From positions 1 through 40,522 of the IMG/VR virus record IMGVR_UViG_3300048834_000178: a stretch of 40,522 nt of DNA; one strand, written 5' to 3'. Below, piece by piece: positions 29,789-38,532 of the stretch. Numbering within the stretch: position 1 is the first letter of the stretch; each line of letters opens with the position of its first letter. This DNA comes from a virus. The notes beneath the pieces are model-generated. The model saw only the letters and a program-made list of their open reading frames with translations. It was not told the DNA's origin and did no database searches. Made by a program: the position numbers and the translations under genes.

Positions 29789-30892
29789 TCAGACCGCGAG
29801 GCTCATGGCCTGCACGGCGGTCGTCTCCATGAACCAGGCATCGTCGGTGCCGTAGTTCTGCGCGGCGGCGGTGATGGCGTGCATCAGCCCGCCGCTGGTG
29901 CGCTGCCCGCCGTCGATGAAGTAGTTGAGGATGTCGGCCTGCATCGCCTCGGTGTAGGCCAACTTCTTCCCCAGCGCCTCGACGGACTTCTGCGGGTCGG
30001 CGATCTCGCGCCCGGCCTCGGCCTCAAGCCGGGCGATGGTGCGGGCCATGTACTCGGTGTCCAGGAACGTCGCCACCGAGTCGCGAGCCTGGGCCGTAAC
30101 CAGCGCCAGGTTCTTTTCGTGCGTGTCGCTTGACCAGCGCACCAGGCCCTCGCCCATCTTCGCGCCGAGGTGCACCGACCGGGAGGCGTCCTTCGTGATC
30201 GTCATGCCGTTGTCGCAGACCTGAACGACGAGCCTGGGCGTGATGGCGAAGGCGCCGTTCCCGACCTCCGAGTTAGAGACCACGAACCCGGCGAACACCG
30301 TGGGGTTGTCGTCTCCGGTCTGGCCGCTGAACGGGCTGCGGTACCCCTTGAGCAGGGTCGGGGCCAGCGCCTTGACTTCCTCGGCGACGACCCGCACCGT
30401 CATCCGGTTCTCGGACAGGTCGCCTGTGATGCGCGGGGTGATCCCGGCCTGCTTGATGCCTTCCAGCGCCGCCATCAACACGTCAAGGTTGTCGATGATG
30501 CGGTAGGAGTCGGTGAGCAGCGCCCGGACGACGGCCCCGTCGGTTTCCCCGCGCGGGTCTTGGGTCAGGGTGCGGACCAGGAACTTGCGGGCGTCGCCTT
30601 CAAGCCAGGAGTTGATGTTCTCGGCGTACAGGTCGGGGCGCTGCTGCTTCATCCGGCGCAGGTAGGCGCGGGGGATCTGCAACTTGTCGGACACGCCGTT
30701 GTCGAACGTCTCCCAGGTGGTGTGTTCGACGGTCGGGGTGGTGACGCCGTCGTCGGCGAGGACCGGTTCGCCGTCGAGCATGAGCCGGGTGCCTTCCATG
30801 CGGAGCAGGCCAGCCGGGGCGATCACGTCTCGGCGGGCGCCGTGCCAGGTGGTCAACTCGGCGTGGAGGGCGGGGAGGGTTGCGTTACGCAT
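29789..30892 (-). CDS. DUF932-like phage/plasmid protein
   Basis: A 367-residue protein beginning MRNATLPALHAELTTWHG, with AAAGGAA upstream of the ATG at 30892. It has the DUF932 pattern: an N-terminal region with FDNGVSDKLQIPRAYLRRM, the ALLTDSYRIIDNLDVLMAAL block, SENRMTVRVVAEEVKALAP, then FVVSNSEVGNGAFAITPRLV and QVCDNGMTITKDA. Such proteins are common in actinophages and plasmids and act in an unknown way, perhaps during DNA replication or early takeover. It is the largest gene of the leftward operon and is well spaced from its neighbours by two hairpins, so it is likely expressed strongly. Confidence 0.75.
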   Translation of the reverse strand: MRNATLPALHAELTTWHGARRDVIAPAGLLRMEGTRLMLDGEPVLADDGVTTPTVEHTTWETFDNGVSDKLQIPRAYLRRMKQQRPDLYAENINSWLEGDARKFLVRTLTQDPRGETDGAVVRALLTDSYRIIDNLDVLMAALEGIKQAGITPRITGDLSENRMTVRVVAEEVKALAPTLLKGYRSPFSGQTGDDNPTVFAGFVVSNSEVGNGAFAITPRLVVQVCDNGMTITKDASRSVHLGAKMGEGLVRWSSDTHEKNLALVTAQARDSVATFLDTEYMARTIARLEAEAGREIADPQKSVEALGKKLAYTEAMQADILNYFIDGGQRTSGGLMHAITAAAQNYGTDDAWFMETTAVQAMSLAV

Positions 30893-30916
30893 GATGCGTT
30901 TCCTTTCGGGGTTGGT

Positions 30917-30933
30917 GGGGGCGGGGCGCCCCC
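30917..30933 (-). repeat. Small GC hairpin before the DUF932-like gene
   Basis: GGGGGCG (30917-30923) and CGCCCCC (30927-30933) form a perfect 7-bp stem with a 3-base loop in the gap upstream of the DUF932-like ribosome-binding site. It could attenuate or stabilise the message; no U-tract follows. Confidence 0.4.
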
Positions 30934-30948
30934 GGGTTGGGGTTGGGT

Positions 30949-31194
30949 TTAGGCAGTGGGGACGAGGGTGGCTTCGTAGCGGTGACCGCCGTACGGGTCG
31001 CCGCACAGGTCGCAAGGACTCCACGAGAAGAAGCCCTCGCCGCCGGTCCCGAGCGCCACGCGGTAGCCGTCCTCGGCCAGCGACGCGACGGCGGCGGCGT
31101 AGTTGTCGCAGGCCTCGCACGGCTCGTCGCACGGCGCGTGCTCGCCGTTCGCGACGAGCACCAGGCAGGTCTCGCAGATGTTGATGTTGTCCAT
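30949..31194 (-). CDS. Cys-containing hypothetical protein
   Basis: An 81-residue protein with CETCLVLVANGEHAPCDEPC in the first half and FFSWSPCDLCGDPYGGHRYE in the second; the six or more Cys plus His suggest zinc binding. The SPCDLCGDPYGGHRYEA block is one I associate with small proteins of Streptomyces-type phages. The GGGAGG ribosome-binding site lies about 11 bases upstream. Function unknown. Confidence 0.65.
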   Translation of the reverse strand: MDNINICETCLVLVANGEHAPCDEPCEACDNYAAAVASLAEDGYRVALGTGGEGFFSWSPCDLCGDPYGGHRYEATLVPTA

Positions 31195-31200
31195 GAGGGT

Positions 31201-31404
31201 TCAGGCCTCCCTGGCGATCAGTTCGAGGGCGTGCATGACGTTGGCGAGCAGTTCTTCGTTCTGCGCGGTCCGCACGGGGAGTTCGTGGTGGCCGTCTACC
31301 GGGTCAACCTCGACGAGCGAGGCGACGCCCTTAGCGTTAACGATCCGGGCGTAGATCACGCCGTTGACGGTGGCGGTGACGGCTGGCATCTGCGGCTTCT
31401 TCAT
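31201..31404 (-). CDS. Hypothetical protein (67 residues)
   Basis: Starts MKKPQMPAVTATVNGVIYAR, beta-rich, with an acidic C-terminal helix (EELLANVMHALELIAREA). The ATG at 31404 follows AAGGAGG about 9 bases upstream. It is 6 bases from the next gene in the leftward operon. No family recognised. Confidence 0.6.
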   Translation of the reverse strand: MKKPQMPAVTATVNGVIYARIVNAKGVASLVEVDPVDGHHELPVRTAQNEELLANVMHALELIAREA

Positions 31405-31409
31405 GGTGC

Positions 31410-31601
31410 TTACGCCTCCTTGACGACGAAGATGGGGTCGCCGTCGAGAATGTGGACCTGGCGGGTGCGGCCTGCGGCCCACTCGACGGTGGCGCGCATC
31501 CCGGCGGGCGACGGCTTGCAGGTGAGGACGGTGTAGTAGTTACCGGCGCCCCACTCGATACGCATGCCCGGCTTGATCTGGGCTGGTGTGATCTGGCGCA
31601 T
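31410..31601 (-). CDS. Hypothetical beta-rich protein, first gene of second leftward operon
   Basis: A 63-residue protein, MRQITPAQIKPGMRIEWGAG then YYTVLTCKPSP and VHILDGDPIFVV, looking like a small SH3- or KOW-like barrel. The AGGAGG ribosome-binding site is strong. It is the first gene after the promoter repeat at 31626-31676. Function unknown. Confidence 0.65.
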   Translation of the reverse strand: MRQITPAQIKPGMRIEWGAGNYYTVLTCKPSPAGMRATVEWAAGRTRQVHILDGDPIFVVKEA

Positions 31602-31625
31602 TGCGGGCCTCCTTGGTGCGGCTCA

Positions 31626-31676
31626 ACTTGTTATTAGAACTATAACCATATTTCGGGGGGGAAGTAAAGCCTTTCC
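31626..31676 (-). promoter_or_regulatory. Leftward promoter with conserved operator-like block (copy 2)
   Basis: Read leftward, TTTACT (31668-31663) and TATAGT (31644-31639) are 18 bases apart, as in copy 1 at 14221-14270. The 18-base block over the -10 box is identical and GTTAT...ATAAC forms a 5-bp inverted repeat around it. It drives the operon 31601-29107 and probably shares one regulator with copy 1. Confidence 0.7.
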
Positions 31677-31707
31677 GCGAAACAAGTTTCAGGAGTTCCC
31701 CGGCGTC

Positions 31708-31974
31708 ATGACCGCACCCAACCCGCCGCGCCCCCTCGGCACCGAAGGCACCAAAGTCTGGAACGCGTGGTGCCGCCGCGTTGACGACCGCGACCGCCTA
31801 CTCGCCCTGTGCGAAGCCGTAGACGAACGCCTGTTCCTCCGCACCAAAGTCCTGCGCGGCGAAGTCGTCCCCGCCGAACGCGACGGCCTGCGCAAACTCG
31901 ACCGCGAAATCGAAGCCGCCCTGACCGCCGTCCGCAAAGACGCGCAGTGGCGCGCCTACGCCCGACGCCGGTAA
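31708..31974 (+). CDS. Hypothetical protein upstream of terminase
   Basis: An 88-residue helical, charged protein beginning MTAPNPPRPLGTEGTKVWNA, with helices DRDRLLALCEAVDERLFLR and LRKLDREIEAALTAVRKD. AGGAG lies about 12 bases upstream. Position and helical nature resemble the small proteins that precede or assist terminase small subunits in actinophages. It is the first gene of the late operon. Confidence 0.6.
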   Translation: MTAPNPPRPLGTEGTKVWNAWCRRVDDRDRLLALCEAVDERLFLRTKVLRGEVVPAERDGLRKLDREIEAALTAVRKDAQWRAYARRR

Positions 31975-32003
31975 CCGAACCTGAGAAAGGGGGCGCACCA
32001 CCC

Positions 32004-32417
32004 ATGCGCGGACCCATCCCCAAACGCACCGAGACCCGCCGCCGCCGCAACGACACCGGCGTAGAGGCCGTCACCGTGGACGACGGCCCCATCTCCGAGG
32101 CCCCGCCTTTACGCGACGGCCTGCACCCCCTCGCCGTCGCCTGGTACAACGCCCTCGCCGAATCCGGGCAGGCCCGCTACTACGAGCCGTCCGACTGGAT
32201 GCAGGCGCAAGTCCTGGCCGAGGCCGTCGCCGAATTCGCCGAGAACCCGTCCAAAGCCGCCATGCTCAACGCGATCCTGTCCGGTTCAACGTCGCTGCTC
32301 GTCACGGAAGGGGACCGCCGCCGCCTGCGGCTCGAACTCACACGTACAGGACCGGACCCCGATGAAGAAGCCGCCGTCCTCGCCATCGCCGACTACCAGC
32401 AGCGTCTCGGTTCATGA
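32004..32417 (+). CDS. terS: Terminase small subunit
   Basis: A 137-residue protein with MRGPIPKRTETRRRRNDTG, a common opening of actinophage small terminases, then AWYNALAESGQARYYEPSDW and a helical middle (AQVLAEAVAEFAENPS), and LLVTEGDRRRLRLELTR near the C-terminus. It recognises phage DNA and feeds it to the large subunit. AAAGGGGG precedes the ATG. The gene overlaps the large subunit start by 56 bases. Confidence 0.82.
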   Translation: MRGPIPKRTETRRRRNDTGVEAVTVDDGPISEAPPLRDGLHPLAVAWYNALAESGQARYYEPSDWMQAQVLAEAVAEFAENPSKAAMLNAILSGSTSLLVTEGDRRRLRLELTRTGPDPDEEAAVLAIADYQQRLGS

Positions 32418-34032
32418 CCGCCTCGTCACCATCCCGCAGGAACTTCCCCGGCTAACCCTCGGGTGGGAAGTCGTACGGTGGGCCACCACCTACCTACGCC
32501 ACCCCAACGGCCCCCGCGCGGGGCAGCGGTGGCGGTTCGTTGACTCGCAAGTGCGGTTCCTGCTGCACTGGTACGCCGTCAACGAGGATGGCACCTGGGT
32601 GTACCGGCACGGCGCCCGCCGCCTCGCGAAAGGCAGCGGCAAGTCGCCGTTCGCGGGGCTGATGGCGCTGGCCGAGTTCACCGCCCCCGTCCGCCTCAAG
32701 GACTTCGACCCGAAGGCGCCCGGCGGCTGCGTCGGCAAGCAAGTCCCCATGCCGCTCGTGCAACTCGCCGCCGTATCCGAGTCCCAAACCACCAACACCA
32801 TGCGGCACGTCCGCGCCATGGCCCCGAAAGGCTCCCGGCTGGTGCGCGAGTTCGGGCTAGACGTAGGCAAGACCATCTTCTACCGCCCCGACGGCGGCGC
32901 CCTCCAGGTCATCACGTCCGCCGCCGAGTCCGCTGAGGGCGCCGAACCGTCGTTCCTCGTCGCCGACGAAACGGAACACTGGCACGCCAGTAACGGCGGC
33001 ATCGAGTTCAACCAGACCCTGGACCGTAACCTCCGCAAGTCGGGGTCGCGGATGCTGGAGACCTGCAACGCGTGGGAACCCGGCATTGATTCGGTAGCCG
33101 AGGCCACCTGGGATTCCTACGTGGCGCAGGAGGAAGGCCGCACGCGCGGCGAATCGTCCATCCTGTACGACGCGCGCATCGCACCCCCGGACACGAACCT
33201 CGCCGATGAGGCGTCCCTGACCGCCGCGTTGGAGCACGTGTACGGCGACTGCTTCTGGGTGCCGACCCGGGAGATCAGGGAAGCAATCTGGGACCCGCGC
33301 ACCCAACCCGACAAGTCCCGCCGGTTCTACCTCAACCAGCCCACCGCCGCTATCGACGCGTGGGTCACCCCGCAGGAATGGTCGGCGCTGGCGCGCCCGG
33401 AAACGCAAGTCGCGCACGGCGACGAGGTCGCCCTGTTCTTCGACGGGTCTAAGAGCGGCGACGCTACCGCCCTCGTAGGCTGCCGCATCTCCGACGGGCA
33501 CCTGTTCCTGGTCGCCGCGTGGGAACCCGGCCCCAGCCGCGACCCCGTACCGGTCCTAGAGGTCGATGCGGCCGTGGCGTTGGCGTTCGCGACGTACCGG
33601 GTGCGGGCGTTCTTCGCCGACGTGCGGGAGTGGGAATCGTTCACGAAAGTGTCCTGGCCCGAGGAACACGGCGACGACCTCGACGTGTGGGCGGAATCCG
33701 CGACCGGGAAAGACCCGCAGCGCATCGCCTGGGACATGCGTAACCACACGATGGACTTCACGAAGGCCTGCGAACTGATGCACGCCGAGATTCAGCAGGG
33801 CGCCCTCACCCATGACGGGTCGGACGTGCTGCACCGGCACATCGTCAACGCGCGGCGCCGCCTCAACAAGTGGGGCACGTCTATCGGGAAAGACTCGCCC
33901 GGCTCCCCCCGGAAGATCGACGCCGCCGTCGCCGCCGTCGGGGCGCGCATGGTGCGGCGGCGTGTCCTCGCCGAGGACGCCCGTAACGGCGCCAAGAAAC
34001 GCACCCGCAGCGGGCGCGTCGTCGGATTCTGA
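32362..34032 (+). CDS. terL: Terminase large subunit
   Basis: A 556-residue packaging motor and nuclease. RRLAKGSGKSP at about 86-96 is the Walker A loop and FLVADETEHW at about 195-205 the Walker B region with catalytic Glu. The nuclease half has acidic residues in ALFFDGSKSGDATALVG, RAFFADVREWE and RKIDAAVAAVGARM. It moves DNA into the procapsid and cuts the concatemer. The ATG at 32362 lies inside the small-subunit gene; no closer in-frame start precedes the conserved region. Confidence 0.93.
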   Translation: MKKPPSSPSPTTSSVSVHDRLVTIPQELPRLTLGWEVVRWATTYLRHPNGPRAGQRWRFVDSQVRFLLHWYAVNEDGTWVYRHGARRLAKGSGKSPFAGLMALAEFTAPVRLKDFDPKAPGGCVGKQVPMPLVQLAAVSESQTTNTMRHVRAMAPKGSRLVREFGLDVGKTIFYRPDGGALQVITSAAESAEGAEPSFLVADETEHWHASNGGIEFNQTLDRNLRKSGSRMLETCNAWEPGIDSVAEATWDSYVAQEEGRTRGESSILYDARIAPPDTNLADEASLTAALEHVYGDCFWVPTREIREAIWDPRTQPDKSRRFYLNQPTAAIDAWVTPQEWSALARPETQVAHGDEVALFFDGSKSGDATALVGCRISDGHLFLVAAWEPGPSRDPVPVLEVDAAVALAFATYRVRAFFADVREWESFTKVSWPEEHGDDLDVWAESATGKDPQRIAWDMRNHTMDFTKACELMHAEIQQGALTHDGSDVLHRHIVNARRRLNKWGTSIGKDSPGSPRKIDAAVAAVGARMVRRRVLAEDARNGAKKRTRSGRVVGF

Positions 34033-34066
34033 CGCACAACCCAAAGACCGAAAGGGGCAAGCCGCC

Positions 34067-35512
34067 GTGCTTGACGTGGAAACCAGCATCGACACCGCAG
34101 CGGCCCGTACCGTCACCCCGGAACAGGTCGGCGAAGCCCGCGCCGTCGTCGCCGAACTGATGGCGGCCCGCACCGCGGAACAGGCCCGCTTCGAGAAGAT
34201 CCGCAGATACCTACGCGGCAAGCACGACAGCGTTTACGTGCCGCCCAAAGCCGCCACCGAGTTCGAGTGGCTCGTGGAACGCGCGAAAGTGAATCTGCTC
34301 CCGCTGATCGTGGACACCCCGGCGCAGGCGATGTTCGTGGACGGCTACCGCAGCATCGAGGCGACCGAGAACATGCCCGCCTGGGAAGGCTGGCAGGCGA
34401 ACCGGATGGACGCCCGGCAGACCGGGCTACACCGCGCCGCGCTGGCCTACGGGACCGCCTACAACCTTGTGCTGCCCGGCGCGCCCGTGCCGGTGTGGTA
34501 CCCGCTGTCGCCACGCGCGTGCACCACCGCCTACGAGGACGTGACGCAGGACGAATGGCCCGTGTACGCGCTCATCTACAAGGCCCTCCGGTCCCACGTC
34601 GAAGTGACGCTCGTGGACGACCGGGCGCTGTGGAGATTCGCTGGCAAACACCCGGAAGAAGGGCAGACGGTCGCGCTGGAGTTCCAGCAGGTCGAATACC
34701 ACGACCTGGGGGTGTGCCCGGTGGTGCGGTACGTCAACCGGTACGACCTCGACGGGGAGATCGTCGGGGAAGTCGAACCCATCATCCCCGTGCAGGATCA
34801 GGTGAATTTCACGACGTTCGGGCTGCTGATGGCGCAGCAGTACGCCGCGTTCCGGCAGCGGTGGGTAACCGGCATGGCCATCCCGACCGACCCGTCCGGG
34901 AACCCCGTCGAACCGTTCAACTCGGCAGTGAACCGGCTGTGGGTCGGGGAGGACCCGGACACGAAGTTCGGGGAGTTCGGGCAGACGGCCCTCGACGGCT
35001 ACCTAGCAAGCCGGGATTCGAGCATGCGGAGCATGGCGACGATGGCGCAGTTCCCGCCACACCACCTGATGGGGCCGATGAGCAACATCAGCGGGGAAGC
35101 CCTCAGCGCCGCCGAGATTCAGCAGACCCGCATGGTTACGGAGCGTAAGCAACTCGCAGGAGAATCGCACGAGCAGTCGTTCCGGCTGCACGCCCTCGCC
35201 GCCGGTGACACCGCCGGATGGGAGGACACCACCGCGCAAGTGATCTGGCGGGACGTGAACAACGTCAACCTGGGGGCGGTCGCCGACGCCTGGGGGAAGA
35301 TCGCCACGCAACTCAAGGTGCCTGTGGAAATGCTGTGGGAGAAGATTCCCGGCTGGACCCAGGCCGACGTGGAACGCGCCCGCGCCATGACCGAAGCCGC
35401 CGCCGGGGACTCCATGACGCAACTCATCGGCGCCCTCAACGAGCAGACCCAGGCCCTCACCGCCCAGCAGCCCGCCCCGGAGGTACCGGCCAATGGAGAC
35501 AAGCCCGCTTGA
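34067..35512 (+). CDS. Portal protein
   Basis: A 481-residue protein directly after the terminase with actinophage portal features: FEKIRRYLRGKHDSVYVP, VNLLPLIVDTPAQAMFVDGY, GTAYNLVLPGAPVPVWYPLS, the long helix QDQVNFTTFGLLMAQQYAAF and MAQFPPHHLMGPMSNISGEA. The portal is the dodecameric ring through which DNA enters and leaves. The GTG at 34067 has AAAGGGG about 9 bases upstream. The C-terminus overlaps the MuF-like gene by 20 bases. Confidence 0.9.
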   Translation: MLDVETSIDTAAARTVTPEQVGEARAVVAELMAARTAEQARFEKIRRYLRGKHDSVYVPPKAATEFEWLVERAKVNLLPLIVDTPAQAMFVDGYRSIEATENMPAWEGWQANRMDARQTGLHRAALAYGTAYNLVLPGAPVPVWYPLSPRACTTAYEDVTQDEWPVYALIYKALRSHVEVTLVDDRALWRFAGKHPEEGQTVALEFQQVEYHDLGVCPVVRYVNRYDLDGEIVGEVEPIIPVQDQVNFTTFGLLMAQQYAAFRQRWVTGMAIPTDPSGNPVEPFNSAVNRLWVGEDPDTKFGEFGQTALDGYLASRDSSMRSMATMAQFPPHHLMGPMSNISGEALSAAEIQQTRMVTERKQLAGESHEQSFRLHALAAGDTAGWEDTTAQVIWRDVNNVNLGAVADAWGKIATQLKVPVEMLWEKIPGWTQADVERARAMTEAAAGDSMTQLIGALNEQTQALTAQQPAPEVPANGDKPA

Positions 35513-36272
35513 GGTGGGGCGTATCCTCGCCGCGAAGCGCGCCGAACAGGTCGCCGTGGCCCGCGCGGTTCAACGCCAAACCGCGATCCTGTGGCGCGTC
35601 ATGCAGGCGGCAGACCTCCAAGCCCGGCACGCCGAATGGGTGGCCGCGCAGACCGCCGCGATTGTCGCGGGGCGCCGCGCCGCCGCCACTTCCGCCGCGA
35701 AGTGGTACAACCGGCAGCGCATCGCCGAGACGGGGCAGCCCCTCCCGGCGGACCTACCGGGCTTGCAGCCCCTCCCTGCGGGCGGGGCAGTCCCAGCGGC
35801 AGCCCTACAGTTCGGCCCGGACCTCGCGCAGCAGATCGCCACGTCGCTGCGGGTCACCGGACCCGTGCGCGTCAAGCGTGCCATCGCCGCCGGGAACCCG
35901 GTCGCAGCGGCAATGAACTCGGGCCTGACCGGGGTGACCGCCGCCACTCAACGCCTCGTGCTGGACGGCGGCAGGGAAGCCGAGATAGACCTGATCGGCG
36001 CCGACCCGCTCGTCACCTACTACGCGCGGGTGGCCTCGCCCACGGCCTGCTCCTTCTGCAAGATGCTGGCGTCACGCGGCCCCGTCTACACGGCTACGTC
36101 CGGGGCGTTCCGGTCCCACGACGGGTGCGACTGTGGGCTGCAACCCGTGTTCCGGTCCGAGGCGCGCCGCCGCGTCAACACCGGCTGGCCGGGGCGCAAG
36201 TCGAAGGTCACGGTCTACCCCAACCGGGTAGACCTGGCCGGGCTTACCGCAGGGAAGGCGGCAACCCCGTGA
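35493..36272 (+). CDS. MuF-like minor capsid protein
   Basis: A 259-residue protein after portal. The N-terminal half is helical (AKRAEQVAVARAVQRQ). The C-terminal half has TACSFCKMLASRGPVY, FRSHDGCDCGLQPVF and a basic end. The C-x2-C...H...C-x-C pattern is that of the MuF/Gp7-type minor head protein found between portal and scaffold, often annotated as capsid maturation or minor capsid protein in actinophages. It probably enters the procapsid with the portal. The Cys/His set may bind zinc. Confidence 0.78.
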   Translation: METSPLEVGRILAAKRAEQVAVARAVQRQTAILWRVMQAADLQARHAEWVAAQTAAIVAGRRAAATSAAKWYNRQRIAETGQPLPADLPGLQPLPAGGAVPAAALQFGPDLAQQIATSLRVTGPVRVKRAIAAGNPVAAAMNSGLTGVTAATQRLVLDGGREAEIDLIGADPLVTYYARVASPTACSFCKMLASRGPVYTATSGAFRSHDGCDCGLQPVFRSEARRRVNTGWPGRKSKVTVYPNRVDLAGLTAGKAATP

Positions 36273-36412
36273 CCGCGCTCGACAATTACCCGCTTGAACG
36301 CTGGCCGACCGCCGCCCTGGAGGCCGCGTGGCGGCAGTGGCGCGGCCCCGCCGTGGGCGCAGAACTTGAACGCCGCCGCAACACACCCCCACCCGAAAGG
36401 AACCAGCAGTGA
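36269..36412 (+). CDS. Small hypothetical protein in head operon
   Basis: A 47-residue protein from GTG 36269 (MTALDNYPLERWPTAALEAA), helical and basic, with GTGA overlaps at both ends. Conserved position between MuF-like and scaffold genes supports expression; function unknown. Confidence 0.5.
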   Translation: MTALDNYPLERWPTAALEAAWRQWRGPAVGAELERRRNTPPPERNQQ

Positions 36413-36903
36413 GCGACACGCAAGACGCCCAGCCCGGCACCGACCAGCCGCCCGCGCCGCAGCCGGAGGGCGGCACCCCGCCCCCCGGCCCGGACACCCC
36501 CGACTACTGGCGCGCTCAAGCCGAAGCCAACGCCAAAGCCCTCGCCGACTTCCGCAAGGAGATCGAGGACAAAGACAAGACCGAGCAGCAGCGCCTCAAC
36601 GACGCCCTGACCGCAGCGCAGACCGCCGCCGAACAGGCCCAAGCCGAAGCCCTGCGGTACCGGATCGGCCTCAAGCACGGCCTCCCCCCGCAGTGGATTC
36701 CGCGCCTGCAAGGCGCAACGGAAGCCGAGCTGGAAGCCGACGCCGCCGAACTCGCGAATTCCATCCCGCCCGCCTCCCCGCAGCAGCCCGCCCCGCGTAA
36801 GCCGCTCGCCACGCTGCAACTCGGTGGGACGGGCGCCGACAGCGGCGAGCAGCAGCCCGACTCCAACGAGACGTTCCGCACCCTGTTCCTGCCCCGCAAG
36901 TAA
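36409..36903 (+). CDS. Scaffolding protein
   Basis: A 164-residue acidic protein: a disordered Pro-rich start, a central helix (KALADFRKEIEDKDKTEQQR and DALTAAQTAAEQAQAEALRY), then a Pro/Gln-rich region and a C-terminus ending FLPRK. This composition and its position just before the major capsid gene are those of a phage scaffold, which guides capsid assembly and is then removed. The GTG start overlaps the upstream stop, with GAAAGGAA before it. Confidence 0.82.
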   Translation: MSDTQDAQPGTDQPPAPQPEGGTPPPGPDTPDYWRAQAEANAKALADFRKEIEDKDKTEQQRLNDALTAAQTAAEQAQAEALRYRIGLKHGLPPQWIPRLQGATEAELEADAAELANSIPPASPQQPAPRKPLATLQLGGTGADSGEQQPDSNETFRTLFLPRK

Positions 36904-36943
36904 ACCCGCAACACAACCCAACCCCAACCGAAAGGAGTAGGCG

Positions 36944-37876
36944 ATGCCTACTTACAACCACGTGATCGAGCGCGGCACCGACGGCGACCCGCTGATCCCC
37001 GAGCCGATGGTGGCAGAGGTCGTCAAGGAAGCCGTCAAGGCGTCCGCACTGCTGTCCCACCCGGCGGTCCGTAAGGTCCGCATGTCCACCAAGACGCAGC
37101 GCCAGCCGGTCCTTTCCGTGCTGCCGCAGGCCTACTGGGTGTCGGGCGACACCGGCCTCAAGCAGACGTCCAAGGCCGAGTGGGAGAACGTCGTCCTGAC
37201 CGCCGAGGAACTGGCGGTGATCGTGCCGGTGCCCGAGGCGTACATCGCCGACAGCGGCATCCCGATCTGGGACGAGGTGCGCCCCCTCATCGGGCAGGCG
37301 TTCGGGCAGAAGATCGACGCGGCGTGCATCTTCGGTGACGACGCCCCCGCCACCTTCACCACCAACATCTACGACCTGGCCGACGACGCGGACAACGTCG
37401 TCGTGGCGGGCACCGGGGCGGACCTGGCGGTGGACGTTGCCAGCATGGGCGAGACCCTCGCCACGCAGGGCTACTCTCTCAACGGGTTCATGAGCCGCCC
37501 CGGCTTCCAGTGGCGTCTGCGGGGCCAGCGCACCAACGACGGCCACCCCATCTACACCGAGAGCACCGGCCTGTACGGGATGCCGCTGAACGAGGTGGAG
37601 AACGGCGCCTGGGACGCGAACAACGCGGACCTGATCGGCGGCGACTTCTCCAAGGCCATCGTCGGCATCCGGCAGGACATCACCTTCAAGGTGTTCACCG
37701 AGGGTGTCATCTCCGACGGTGCCGGGAACGTCCTGCTGAACCTCATGCAGCAGGACAGCGTCGCTTTGCGGGTCGTGGCCCGCTACGGGTTCGCCACCGC
37801 GAAGCCGGTGACCACGCTCGAAGCCGACGACGCGCAGCGCGCCCCGTTCGCGATCCTGTCGCCCGGTTCCGCCTAG
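36944..37876 (+). CDS. Major capsid protein
   Basis: A 310-residue HK97-fold capsid protein. It has MPTYNHVIERGTDGDPLIPE, VVKEAVKASALLSHPAVRK, PQAYWVSGDTGLKQTSKAEW and the long-loop/P-domain blocks (ELAVIVPVPEAYIADSGIPI, QAFGQKIDAACIFGDD). GAAAGGAG lies upstream of the ATG. No protease or N-terminal delta domain is fused, in line with the separate scaffold. It should form the icosahedral shell. Confidence 0.9.
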   Translation: MPTYNHVIERGTDGDPLIPEPMVAEVVKEAVKASALLSHPAVRKVRMSTKTQRQPVLSVLPQAYWVSGDTGLKQTSKAEWENVVLTAEELAVIVPVPEAYIADSGIPIWDEVRPLIGQAFGQKIDAACIFGDDAPATFTTNIYDLADDADNVVVAGTGADLAVDVASMGETLATQGYSLNGFMSRPGFQWRLRGQRTNDGHPIYTESTGLYGMPLNEVENGAWDANNADLIGGDFSKAIVGIRQDITFKVFTEGVISDGAGNVLLNLMQQDSVALRVVARYGFATAKPVTTLEADDAQRAPFAILSPGSA

Positions 37877-37938
37877 CCCCCGACCCGAACCCCGACCCCC
37901 ATCCAGCCGCCCCCCCGGCAGAAAGTAGAGGCGCGCCG

Positions 37939-38532
37939 ATGCCTGCCCTAGCCACTATTGACGACGTGACCGCGCTGGGCGCCGACCCCGGCGCGGTCAC
38001 CGCGCAGATGTTGGAGCAGGCTTCGGCGCGTTTCCGGACCGAAGCCGGGGGCAACCAGATCGAGGTCACCGAATACGCGATGGTGTTGACCCCGTACGGC
38101 GGGGCGGTCGTGCTGCCGCACACCCCCGTCGTGCAGATCGGGCAGGTACGGTCCCTCAACGACGACGGTACGCCCGGCGCCGCGATCACCGGCTGGGTGT
38201 TCGACGGCAAGCAGGGACTCAACGTCCGCGGACTCGGGGAAGTATGGGTGAACGGCCCGGCCTACCGGTACGAGTACCGCAACGTGCACGTCACCTGGAC
38301 CGCCGGGTACGACCCCATCCCGGAGGATGTGCGCTGGACGGTGGCGGCGATGGTGAAACGGGCTGCGGAGGCAGGCCCTTCAGGGGTCACGTCAGAGCAG
38401 ATCGGGGACTTCTCCCGGTCGTTCGGCTCCTACACGGCCTCGGGCGCCTTCTCCATGACGAAGGAGGAACGCGCCGTAGCGGCCCGCTACCGCGCCGCGC
38501 GCGGCCTCACCATGCCGGTGGGGCAGGGGTGA
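37939..38532 (+). CDS. Head-tail connector (adaptor, Gp6-like)
   Basis: A 197-residue protein with MPALATIDDVTALGADPGAV, LEQASARFRTEAGGNQIEVT, the RSLNDDGTP loop and VRWTVAAMVKRAAE. These features and its position after the major capsid protein match the adaptor that docks on the portal after DNA packaging. The C-terminal FSRSFGSYTASGAFSMTKEE is common in such adaptors. The ATG at 37939 is chosen because the upstream frame is unlike protein. The stop overlaps the first glycosyltransferase gene (GTGA). Confidence 0.82.
   Translation: MPALATIDDVTALGADPGAVTAQMLEQASARFRTEAGGNQIEVTEYAMVLTPYGGAVVLPHTPVVQIGQVRSLNDDGTPGAAITGWVFDGKQGLNVRGLGEVWVNGPAYRYEYRNVHVTWTAGYDPIPEDVRWTVAAMVKRAAEAGPSGVTSEQIGDFSRSFGSYTASGAFSMTKEERAVAARYRAARGLTMPVGQG

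Noticed and set aside
37510-37938. Upstream extension of the head adaptor into the capsid gene
   Set aside because: The frame there is the shadow of the major capsid gene; the adaptor begins at 37939 with family-like sequence.
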